This document shows, in pieces, positions 52,718 through 64,000 of a stretch of DNA of 64,000 nucleotides. Under the pieces are notes generated by a model that was given only the letters and a program-made list of their open reading frames with translations, was not told the DNA's origin and did no database searches. The position numbers and the translations under genes were made by a program. The stretch is from contig CAKUIK010000001.1 in assembly GCA_934661005.1 (NCBI GenBank), positions 62,001 to 126,000 of the forward strand, written 5' to 3'. The DNA comes from an uncultured Slackia sp. Its GTDB lineage: Bacteria > Actinomycetota > Coriobacteriia > Coriobacteriales > Eggerthellaceae. Position 1 is the stretch's first letter; the number at the start of each line of letters is the position of its first letter.

Positions 52718-54277
52718 GTGCCAAAACAAACGCCGTGCGATACGCATGAAATTGAACCTATGAAAAACGACAATCGCGATGAGCTGGATGCCAATCTGGA
52801 CAAGGAGCCCAAAGGCTCGTTGCTATTCGGGTGCATTCCCAAAGTGCCGCTTGCCTTTTTAGGTCTTGGCATCTATCGCGCTTGGATTGAAATCGCCTTC
52901 GTGGGCACGTTCGTGCCTTTCCCTTTCGACATGACAACGCCGCGCGACCTTTTCGACTCGATCATGGTGCTCACCGTAGTGCTATGCGCGATTTTCGCCA
53001 AAAAAATCAAGACGCTTGTTGGCCGACGCAGCGCCCTTACGACAACGGGCGTCTTGCTCATCATGTCTACCGCGCTCTCATTTTCGGCATTCTATGCCCC
53101 GAATATCGCGGCCGAACTTGGCACGGCGTCGGGAATCATTGGCGGCATAGGCATCGCATTCATGATTGTCATATGGAGTGAAATCTACGGCAGTCTCAAC
53201 CCATTTCGCGTCGCTGCCTATTATTCGCTCTCTATCGTGACGGGGGCACTCGTCATTTACATATACGAAGGGTTTAAATTCGAATGGCTTTTTGCCATGA
53301 CGGCGCTTCTTCCGCTCATCTCGTTGCTCTGTGCCCATTCCGCGCTCCTCCATATTTCAAAAACAGATCGTCCCGCTCGCCGTGAAGCAGCGGATTTTTC
53401 CGTACCCTGGAAAGCCGTATTTCTCATGGCGGCATACGCATTCGCCTATGGCCTGCTAGAAATGCGCTCCTATTCGGGAGGGTTCGGACCGCACTCGTCG
53501 CCCGGGACGCTCGTCGCTGCGCTCGCGATTTTCCTTGGCGTATGCATTCGTGGGAAGCACTTCGATTTCGGGCTTATCTATCGAGGGGCGCTGCCCATCA
53601 CCGTTGCGGCGTTCTTGCTGCTTCCCGCGTTCAACCTATTTAGCGAATCGGTAAGCTCCTTTTGCATTTCCGCTGGTTACACCATGCAATCAATATTGAT
53701 CATGATCATTATTGCCAGCATCTGCTATCGCTATGGCGCATCGCCCATCTGGCTCTTCGGCATCGAACGCGGCGTCCGTCAGATTTTCATGCTGATCGGC
53801 CGTGACACGAGCCAAGCTTTAGGATCGATCGGCGTTGTCCCCGCGAACATTGAAGTTATCACCAGCACCCTTGCGGTCATCTCCATCGTTGCGGCTACGA
53901 TGATTTTTATGTCGGAAAAGGAGCTTTCGAGCAATTGGGGCGCCGTTCCCGTCGCACCTGAGGCGCCATCAACTCCCGCAATGGAACCGCGAAAGAAAAC
54001 GCCCGCTGAAAAGAAGCACGAACTCGCAACGCGCGTAGCAACGGTCGCACGCGAGTACAAGCTGTCGACGCGCGAAGAAGAAGTGCTCTTGCTGCTTGGA
54101 CAGCGCAAGACCGTCGGCATCATCGAGCGCGAGCTGTTCATCGCGAACGGCACGGCGAAAGCCCACGTTCGCCACATTTATCAGAAACTCGATATCCATT
54201 CGCGCCAAGAGCTATTCGTCATGCTCGGCGTCGAAACCGACCAGGAATCAAGCGAACAGGCCTCGGCCCCATCGTAA
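52718..54277 (+). CDS. Membrane-bound LuxR-family regulator with transporter-like N-terminus
   Basis: 519 residues from a GTG at 52718 (GGAGG 4 nt upstream). Residues ~40-420 contain about 12 hydrophobic helices resembling an MFS-like permease without its motifs. The C-terminus has a LuxR HTH: KLSTREEEVLLLLGQRKTVGIIERELFIANGTAKAHVRHIYQKLDI (split over the HTH, ~435-495). Such membrane LuxR proteins are typical of Eggerthellaceae and usually stand next to a flavoprotein oxidoreductase they control. It probably senses the substrate at the membrane; that is inference. Confidence 0.85.
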   Translation: MPKQTPCDTHEIEPMKNDNRDELDANLDKEPKGSLLFGCIPKVPLAFLGLGIYRAWIEIAFVGTFVPFPFDMTTPRDLFDSIMVLTVVLCAIFAKKIKTLVGRRSALTTTGVLLIMSTALSFSAFYAPNIAAELGTASGIIGGIGIAFMIVIWSEIYGSLNPFRVAAYYSLSIVTGALVIYIYEGFKFEWLFAMTALLPLISLLCAHSALLHISKTDRPARREAADFSVPWKAVFLMAAYAFAYGLLEMRSYSGGFGPHSSPGTLVAALAIFLGVCIRGKHFDFGLIYRGALPITVAAFLLLPAFNLFSESVSSFCISAGYTMQSILIMIIIASICYRYGASPIWLFGIERGVRQIFMLIGRDTSQALGSIGVVPANIEVITSTLAVISIVAATMIFMSEKELSSNWGAVPVAPEAPSTPAMEPRKKTPAEKKHELATRVATVAREYKLSTREEEVLLLLGQRKTVGIIERELFIANGTAKAHVRHIYQKLDIHSRQELFVMLGVETDQESSEQASAPS

Positions 54278-54282
54278 AAAAA

Positions 54283-54315
54283 ATGCTCCGCTCGATTTCT
54301 CGAACGGAGCATTTC
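54283..54315. terminator. Bidirectional terminator after the LuxR gene
   Basis: AAATGCTCCG pairs with CGGAGCATTT, with inner TCGA/TCGA pairs; A tract before and T-rich after. Confidence 0.85.
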
Positions 54316-54426
54316 TGTATGTTCCTTAGAAGCTAACGCGCTAAGCACGGCAGCGGCGCCTGCGAGCCCAGCTACCGCGCCCGCCGTCGTCGCGCTTTGG
54401 GCGCAACGCCTACGCGCAACGTCGCG

Positions 54427-57153
<2,727 letters not shown>

Positions 57154-57215
57154 AAATCTATCTCCTTCCTAGATGGAGAGAATTGTTTTCGAATATATCG
57201 AACAGCGTTGCGACC

Positions 57216-57250
57216 CAAAACCCGTTAAACGCTACGAGCATTTAACGGGT
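57216..57250 (-). terminator. Terminator between hspR and clpB
   Basis: ACCCGTTAAACGC pairs with GCATTTAACGGGT (57220-57250). The 31-nt hairpin differs at only four positions from the one after phoR (28250-28280). Confidence 0.8.
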
Positions 57251-57257
57251 ACGCGAG

Positions 57258-57635
57258 CTAACGAACTTCGATGTTTTGCGTGCTCGCGGGAAGCATGAGG
57301 CGCGATACGCTTTCGCGCGTTTCGAGTTCATGCACACGGTCAGCCAGGCGACGCACCTTTTTATGAAGGTCGTCGATTTCCTCGTCGCGCTCGTCGAGAC
57401 GGCCTTTCAAATCTAAGATTCGAATGACTCCCGCAAGGTTGATGCCCTCGCTCGTGAGCTCATTGATAAGCTCAAGTCGCTCGATGTCGGCTTGCGAATA
57501 CATGCGTGTGTTACCGCTCGTGCGCTGCGGGCTCACTAAGCCTTTTTGCTCGTAAATGCGCAGCGTTTGCGGGTGCACGCCCGCCAGCTGGGCCGCGACG
57601 CCGATCATATAGAGAGGTGTGTGCCTGTCTGCCAT
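57258..57635 (-). CDS. hspR: Heat-shock repressor HspR (MerR family)
   Basis: 125 residues. A MerR-type HTH at the N-terminus (MIGVAAQLAGVHPQTLRIYE) is followed by a coiled coil and no metal site. HspR with DnaK as co-repressor is the actinobacterial regulator of dnaK and clpB. It is 9 nt after dnaJ. A 7-N7-7 inverted repeat at the dnaK promoter (61458-61478) could be its operator. Confidence 0.92.
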   Translation of the reverse strand: MADRHTPLYMIGVAAQLAGVHPQTLRIYEQKGLVSPQRTSGNTRMYSQADIERLELINELTSEGINLAGVIRILDLKGRLDERDEEIDDLHKKVRRLADRVHELETRESVSRLMLPASTQNIEVR

Positions 57636-57644
57636 TGCTATCTC

Positions 57645-58634
57645 CTACACGCCTAAATGCTCGCGAACGTTTTGGCCCGCATGCTCGCAGGCCGCCTGGA
57701 AATCAATCATGGCCTGCTCTTGCTGCTCGGTCATATGCTTGGGAATTTCCACATGGAACGTGATGCGCAACGCGCCGTTGCCCGAGCCCTTCACGTTCGG
57801 AGCACCCTTGCCGCTGATTTTCAGCTCGGTGCCGTCTTGCGAACCAGCGGGGACGCTCACGCGAATCTTCGTGCCATCGGGCGCCGGAATCACGATTTTC
57901 GCGCCAAGCGCAGCTTCGGAAACCGTGATGGGCACGGTCATGAGCACGTCGGCACCATGGCGCGAATACAGCGGATGCTCGCTGATTTTCGTGGTCACGA
58001 GCAAATCGCCAGCCGCTCCGCCATTTGCGCCCGCAGCGCCCTTTCCGCGGAAGCGCACACGGCCGCCATCGACCGCGCCGGCAGGCACTTTCACATCGAG
58101 CGTTTCAACGCCGCCCTGCGGGTTGCGCACGCTCACCTTCTTGGTGCAGCCGTTGAATGCCTCATCGAAGCTCACGTTCAGCGTCACATTCATATCGCGG
58201 CCCTTTTGAGGCTGAGGCTGGTATTGCCCGCCAAAGCCCGAGCCGCCGAAGCCGCCTCCGCCGAAAATGTCATCGACGTTGAACCCGCCGGCACCCGCCA
58301 CGCCTTCACCGCGGCGAATGCTATCCAGAATGTCGGCCCAGCTGCCAAAGCCGCCGAAGCCCGAAGCCCCAGCGCCGCCGGCGCCGCCGCCCCATCCATA
58401 GGGAATGCGCTGTTCATCGGCGGTTCCGTACTGGTCGTAGAGCTTGCGCTTCTTCTTGTCGCTTAAGACCTCGTAAGCCTCATTGATTTCCTTGAACTTT
58501 TCCTCGTCGCCGCCTGCGTCGGGATGGTTCGTGCGTGCGAGCTTGCGATAGGCTTTCTTGATTTCTTCATCCGTGGCGCTGCGGGAAACCCCGAGCGTCT
58601 TGTAGTAGTCCGGCGTGGCTGCCAACTGCGCCAC
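57645..58634 (-). CDS. dnaJ: DnaJ-family co-chaperone without zinc finger (CbpA type)
   Basis: 329 residues. J domain with HPD equivalent ([15 protein letters not shown]) at ~5-70, then a Gly/Ala/Phe-rich linker (~85-135). Two C-terminal beta domains follow directly ([19 protein letters not shown]), with no CxxCxGxG zinc repeats. That makes it a class-II DnaJ in the actinobacterial dnaK operon. It delivers substrates to DnaK. Confidence 0.93.
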   Translation of the reverse strand: MAQLAATPDYYKTLGVSRSATDEEIKKAYRKLARTNHPDAGGDEEKFKEINEAYEVLSDKKKRKLYDQYGTADEQRIPYGWGGGAGGAGASGFGGFGSWADILDSIRRGEGVAGAGGFNVDDIFGGGGFGGSGFGGQYQPQPQKGRDMNVTLNVSFDEAFNGCTKKVSVRNPQGGVETLDVKVPAGAVDGGRVRFRGKGAAGANGGAAGDLLVTTKISEHPLYSRHGADVLMTVPITVSEAALGAKIVIPAPDGTKIRVSVPAGSQDGTELKISGKGAPNVKGSGNGALRITFHVEIPKHMTEQQEQAMIDFQAACEHAGQNVREHLGV

Positions 58635-58699
58635 CTCCTTTTATCCTGACGTGCAATTTTTACAAAGAAGGCGAGCCTGTGCCCGCCTTCCAATACATA

Positions 58700-59383
58700 C
58701 TATTCTGCGTCGTCGCTTTCGACTTCGCGCTTCGGACCGCCGGTGGAGATGGTGACCATGGCCGGGCGAATGACTTTCTTGCCCAGGCGATAGCCCTTCT
58801 GGTACACCTGCGCCACCGTTTCGTCGGGCACGTTCGTATCTTCAACCTGACCCACAGCCTGATGCTCGAGCGCGTCGAACGCCTCGCCCGCAGGATCGAT
58901 GGTCTCAAGACCGTGCTTGCCGAGCGATTCGGAAAGCTTGGTCGAAATCGCCTTCACGCCGTCGAGCAGGCCGGCATCGCCGTTGGCTTCGGCATGCGCG
59001 ATAGCGCGCTCGAAGTCGTCCATCACGGGAAGCAGATCGCCCATGAGCTTTTCAGCTGCGCGAACACGCATCTCGCCAGCCTCTTCGGCGGTGCGCTTGC
59101 GATAGTTGTCCCATTCCGCCTGAAGGCGAAGGTACTTATCGCGCATAGCGGCCGCTTCGGCTTCGGCCTTGGCGACGCGCTCGGCGTCGGCCACGATTTC
59201 CTCAGCCTCTTCCTCGATGGAATCAGCCTCAGAATCGACCTCGGGGGCTTCCGAAGTCTCGGCAGCTTCAGCCTCGAGGGCCGGAGCGGCCGCTTCAGCC
59301 GCCCCTTCGGTTACTTCATCTGCGCCGTCGATAGGAATCTCACGAGGCTCCTGGGCGGCTTTGTTCTTACCGTCCTTGCTCAT
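58700..59383 (-). CDS. grpE: Nucleotide exchange factor GrpE
   Basis: 227 residues. An acidic, Ala/Glu-rich N-terminal extension (~1-75) is followed by a long coiled coil and the GrpE beta domain (AVGQVEDTNVPDETVAQVYQKGYRLGKKVIRPAMV, split over its strands). It releases ADP from DnaK. It begins 2 nt after the dnaK stop, so it is translationally coupled. Confidence 0.95.
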   Translation of the reverse strand: MSKDGKNKAAQEPREIPIDGADEVTEGAAEAAAPALEAEAAETSEAPEVDSEADSIEEEAEEIVADAERVAKAEAEAAAMRDKYLRLQAEWDNYRKRTAEEAGEMRVRAAEKLMGDLLPVMDDFERAIAHAEANGDAGLLDGVKAISTKLSESLGKHGLETIDPAGEAFDALEHQAVGQVEDTNVPDETVAQVYQKGYRLGKKVIRPAMVTISTGGPKREVESDDAE

Positions 59384-59385
59384 GA

Positions 59386-61296
<1,911 letters not shown>

Positions 61297-61436
61297 TCAG
61301 CCCTTTCTCGTTGACGGGGTTGCGTCTTGCAGCCCCGCTGGCGGCATTGCCGCCGACTGTTCTTACCTTGTTGGTTTGGCTCGAAACCCGCGTCCTTTGC
61401 TCCCGCGGCCCTCGATGCCTTCTTGGTACATTTGGC

Positions 61437-61465
61437 AATATAAAATCTAAGTGCCTCATTGTCAA
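61437..61465 (-). promoter_or_regulatory. Sigma-70 promoter of the dnaK operon
   Basis: Minus strand TTGACA (61465-61460), 17 bp, TATATT (61442-61437). The leader is about 140 nt. Confidence 0.85.
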
Positions 61466-61478
61466 CTTATCTGACAAT
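61458..61478. promoter_or_regulatory. Inverted repeat over the dnaK -35 (candidate HspR operator)
   Basis: ATTGTCA-N7-TGACAAT is a perfect dyad overlapping the -35. The known HspR element of Streptomyces has the same 7-N7-7 layout but another sequence (CTTGAGT-N7-ACTCAAG). Confidence 0.6.
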
Positions 61479-61564
61479 TTATTTTACACGTTACTTAACT
61501 GTCATTTTGAATGATTATCTCAATGCTCTATATAGGGAAGATATGCGACAATCGCCTACATATT

Positions 61565-61880
61565 GTGGCTCTGAGCGACTTTGAGCCACCAAGCAAAGCG
61601 AAAGCCCCATTCAACGACATCTGAATGGGGCTTTCGAAATCTCAGCGATGGATTGTAAAGTCGGCGCTTTCGCCGCAAATACAAAGAAGCCGTTGCCCGC
61701 GGGGAGGGAGGGGTGCGGGCAACGGCGTAAATATGGCGAGCTTGGGGAGAAAGGAAGGGGCTCGCCCGAGTTATATAAGGAAAGGGAACAACACCTTGGG
61801 CCAAACCGGAAAGAGAGACTGGCAAAAGACCGAAGGGGCTCGAGGTCCACATTGGACCAAAGGCTCAACGATCAAGAAAA
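61565..61880. ncRNA. Chain of hairpins with purine-rich loops (candidate structured RNA or 3' UTR)
   Basis: Four stems in a row: GTGGCTC/GAGCCAC (61565-61589); a 15-bp perfect stem CGAAAGCCCCATTCA (61599-61636); a 12-bp perfect stem GCCGTTGCCCGC (61690-61727) around the loop GGGGAGGGAGGGGT; and GGCGAGC/GCTCGCC (61736-61767) around a loop with GGGGAG, AAGGAAGGG. A small GGTCC/GGACC (61845-61859) follows. On the minus strand this is the 3' flank of the flavoprotein and the second stem could terminate it. On the plus strand the loops expose repeated GGA. No protein frame is convincing. Confidence 0.45.
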
Positions 61881-61885
61881 TCGGA

Positions 61886-61909
61886 GCCGGCGACGGTTAA
61901 GCCGCCGGC
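61886..61909 (-). terminator. Hairpin after the second flavoprotein
   Basis: GCCGGCG (61886-61892) and CGCCGGC (61903-61909), 10 nt after the stop; a short T run (ATTTTC) begins 5 nt beyond the stem on the minus strand. Confidence 0.55.
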
Positions 61910-61918
61910 ATTCGAGAC

Positions 61919-63637
61919 TTACAGGTCGCCGCCGAGCTTGCGGGCAACGTGGCGGCCCTGGGTCGAAGAACGGCCCGAAGCAACGCCAACGATGTACTCA
62001 GGGTAGTTGCCGCTGAAGAAGCTGCCGGACACGTCACCTGCAGCGTAGAAGCCTTCGATAGCGGAGCCCTTCTCATCGAGAACCTGGCACTCGGAGTTAA
62101 TGCGCAGACCGTCGATGGTGGTAAGCAGCGTGCCGCCGAACCACAGGCCGTAGAACGGGGCGGTGCGAATGGCGGACAGGCGATAGGCCTCTTTGCCGTA
62201 GTCGTCGTCGGCCTGAGCGTCGAACTGCTGGTTGTAGCGCTCGACCTGCTCGAGGAAAGCCTTCTTGGACTCGCCCTCGAAGCCCAGCTTGTCAGCGAGC
62301 TCTTCGATGGTGTCGGCCTTCTTCAAGAAGCCAGCGTCGCGGGAAGTTGCGACGAACTCCTCGAGAGGCATGCCGGCAGCCATCATCTGGTTGGCGAATG
62401 CGGAGCAGCCGATGGTCGAGAAGCGAATGATGTCCTCAGGAGCATTCGCGTCGAAGACGGAGCACCACACGCCGCCGGGCTGCTGAGCGGCCTGGAAGCA
62501 GAGCGTGTCGTACGGGGTGGACTCGTTTGCAAAGCGCACGCCATTGCGGTTGACCTTCATGAACGGCTGGCTGCCGATGTTCTCCTGGAAAATGGTGCCC
62601 GGGAACGCGGCCTCGTCGCCCTTGCCGATGTAGCCGCAGTCAACACCAACTTCGACAGCGCCGCGGTCGAAGATCATCGGCGCGGGATCGGGGTCTTTGA
62701 CGCCACCAGCCCACAGGCCAGCCTTCAGGCCGGTGCCGGTGTCGGCGGGGTTGAAGCTCGAAGCGGTGCAGCAACCAATAGCGGCAGGCTGCAGAGCCTT
62801 CATCATGGTCGGGTTGGCCGGGTAGCCGCCCGTGGCAAGCAGGGTGTTCTTAGCGTTCACCTGAACATAGCCCTCAGAGGTGTTGAAGATAGCGCCGGAA
62901 ACCTTGCCCTCTTCATGGACGAGCTTCACCAAGTCGTAGCCCCAGCGGACGCTGTCGGCAGACTTTTCCTGAACATGGGAAAGCAGAACGTCGTTGCGCA
63001 TGGGAGCGGAGTACGGGGTGAGGTAGATGTGCTCCAGAACGGGCAGCATGTAGTCGGTGCCGCCAGTTGCATGCGCGGGAGGCATATCGACAACAGCCTG
63101 CTTGCCAGCGGCCTGCATCAGAGGATCAATCCAATCGAACAGCTCGGCGGATTCGTCGATCCACATCTTGATGACGTCCTGGTTGCACTTGCCGGAAGCG
63201 TAGCGGGTAAGCTCGTTGAGCAGCTTCATGCCGTCAACCTCGCCACCCTGGGCAACAGCGGCCTTGGAGTTCACGATGCCCCAATACTCACGAGTCTCGG
63301 TGACCTTGTCGTTCTTGTCGGCAAGAATGAAGTTCATGCCAAGATCGGCAGCCGTGCCAGCGGCGCACATGCCCGCGGTGCCAGCGCCAATAATAAGGAA
63401 GTCGGTTTCCTCGGTCTTCTTGATGTCGGACTCGGCAACCTCAGGCTCGGCGCCCAACCATGCGGGAACGTCGGTGTCCGCAGCGGCAGTGCCCTTCGGA
63501 GCGTCGCTCTTAGCGGAATTGCCCGCCGGAGCACAGCCAGCAAGGCCCGCGCCTGCAGCAGCAACGCCAGCCAGCGCAGCGCCCGCAAGGAAGTTGCGGC
63601 GGGAAACACCCGCGTTCGTGATTTTCTCTTCCATCAT
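61919..63637 (-). CDS. Tat-exported FAD-binding flavoprotein (fumarate-reductase-like), lipoprotein, second copy
   Basis: 572 residues; GGAGGG lies 5 nt before ATGATG. Signal with twin arginine (VSRRNFLAGAALAG) and lipobox LAGC. FAD domain begins DFLIIGAGTAGMCAAGTAADLGM (split, ~72-95), and the C-terminal YAAGDVSGSFFSG and GVASGRSSTQGRHVARKLGG close the cofactor site. It is a paralogue, not a copy, of the 50896-52506 protein. It should reduce an external electron acceptor of unknown identity. Divergent from another membrane protein that is probably its regulator. Confidence 0.88.
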   Translation of the reverse strand: MMEEKITNAGVSRRNFLAGAALAGVAAAGAGLAGCAPAGNSAKSDAPKGTAAADTDVPAWLGAEPEVAESDIKKTEETDFLIIGAGTAGMCAAGTAADLGMNFILADKNDKVTETREYWGIVNSKAAVAQGGEVDGMKLLNELTRYASGKCNQDVIKMWIDESAELFDWIDPLMQAAGKQAVVDMPPAHATGGTDYMLPVLEHIYLTPYSAPMRNDVLLSHVQEKSADSVRWGYDLVKLVHEEGKVSGAIFNTSEGYVQVNAKNTLLATGGYPANPTMMKALQPAAIGCCTASSFNPADTGTGLKAGLWAGGVKDPDPAPMIFDRGAVEVGVDCGYIGKGDEAAFPGTIFQENIGSQPFMKVNRNGVRFANESTPYDTLCFQAAQQPGGVWCSVFDANAPEDIIRFSTIGCSAFANQMMAAGMPLEEFVATSRDAGFLKKADTIEELADKLGFEGESKKAFLEQVERYNQQFDAQADDDYGKEAYRLSAIRTAPFYGLWFGGTLLTTIDGLRINSECQVLDEKGSAIEGFYAAGDVSGSFFSGNYPEYIVGVASGRSSTQGRHVARKLGGDL

Positions 63638-63758
63638 TTCGCCCTCCTCGTTTGTTTTGCGAATGTGGCTCGCAGATTACGCTCGAGGCGGCTTAATTGC
63701 GTCACCCCTTGGCCGCGAAGTTCCTAAAATCGCGTTTGAGCAGGCATTTCTTATTCTG

Positions 63759-63823
63759 CTCACCTTAAAATAACCTTGTAAGGGTGAGATTTTCGGCAGA
63801 CGCGGTGAGCATGTTGCTATACA
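63759..63823 (+). promoter_or_regulatory. Operator and promoter of the second divergent pair
   Basis: CTCACC (63759-63764) and GGTGAG (63783-63788) flank an inner dyad CCTT-GT-AAGG (63774-63783). An extended -10 TGC-TATACA lies at 63815-63823, about 25 nt before the ATG. Confidence 0.5.
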
Positions 63824-63847
63824 CTTTCACGCGGGGAGGAGACAGAT

Positions 63848-64000
63848 ATGGACACCACAGAACGCATTGCCGCGCCGGCAACACTTCGCGTATGCGCCGC
63901 GCTCACGCTCGCGCTGCTTTCATCGTTCATCGTGAACTCGATGCTTTTCCCGAGCGTCGCACTCGTTATGCCGCTCGCTCGCGAAATCTCAACGTACTGC
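63848..64000 (+). CDS. N-terminus of a membrane protein, probably a membrane LuxR regulator
   Basis: Cut off by the right edge after 51 residues (MDTTERIAAP..., then a hydrophobic helix LRVCAALTLALLSSFIVNSM). GGAGGAGAC precedes the ATG. The position, divergent from a Tat flavoprotein, and the early membrane helix match the 52718-54277 regulator, but the HTH domain is beyond the window, so the assignment is inference. Confidence 0.5.
   Translation, partial: MDTTERIAAPATLRVCAALTLALLSSFIVNSMLFPSVALVMPLAREISTYC

Overview
The window looks like chromosomal DNA from an anaerobic, moderately high-GC actinobacterium of class Coriobacteriia, most likely family Eggerthellaceae (Slackia, Adlercreutzia, Eggerthella and relatives). 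This is judged from gene content, not from a database match. Pointers are two Tat-exported fumarate-reductase-like flavoproteins, each divergent from a membrane protein (one clearly a LuxR-type regulator with a transporter-like N-terminus), the actinobacterial dnaK-grpE-dnaJ-hspR-clpB order, several LytR-CpsA-Psr (LCP) proteins, and a formyl-THF synthetase/cyclohydrolase/FolD set. I see no rRNA, tRNA, CRISPR array, prophage or intact insertion sequence.

Layout. 0-6.5 kb: truncated EamA transporter, LysR regulator, two LCP cell-wall ligases and a polysaccharide deacetylase. 6.5-19.1 kb: a sigma-54 island. It holds rpoN, a sigma-54 enhancer-binding activator, a GNAT acetyltransferase, a small winged-helix regulator and an acyl-CoA cluster (old-yellow-enzyme-type reductase, enoyl-CoA hydratase, acyl-CoA ligase, acyl-CoA dehydrogenase, TIGR03084-like protein). 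Three noncoding -24/-12 elements, two of them perfect matches to the consensus, sit in front of the reductase, the dehydrogenase and the GNAT gene. 19-25 kb: an orphan Hsp70 substrate-binding-domain protein, an M20 dipeptidase, a LytR_C lipoprotein and the xpt-pbuX xanthine salvage pair. 25-32 kb: pstB-phoU-phoP-phoR-pstS-pstC-pstA. 32-36 kb: folD, fchA, fhs. 36-38 kb: a second OmpR/histidine-kinase pair. 38-47 kb: an ABC transporter of the SsuBC type, a MATE exporter, BirA, a FolP-FolK fusion, FtsH and Hpt. 47-51 kb: copA (with a copZ-like C-terminus) and csoR. 51-54 and 62-64 kb: the two flavoprotein/divergent-regulator pairs. 54-61 kb: the heat-shock operon.

The strongest new-biology candidates are: (1) the sigma-54 regulon, because sigma-54 is generally regarded as missing from most Actinobacteria; (2) a pair of intergenic structured repeats (32041-32184 and 38189-38338) that share a conserved inner motif but have unrelated, self-complementary outer arms; (3) a stand-alone Hsp70 substrate-binding domain without an ATPase domain; (4) a CopA pump whose C-terminal copper-chaperone domain has its own internal ribosome-binding site; (5) an inverted repeat of 7-N7-7 architecture over the dnaK promoter; (6) a chain of G-rich-loop hairpins at 61565-61860. 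Several apparent operons carry internal terminators (xpt|pbuX, pstS|pstC, phoR|pstS, fchA|folD, hspR|clpB, ligase|acyl-CoA dehydrogenase). This suggests graded or independent expression of genes that otherwise look co-transcribed.
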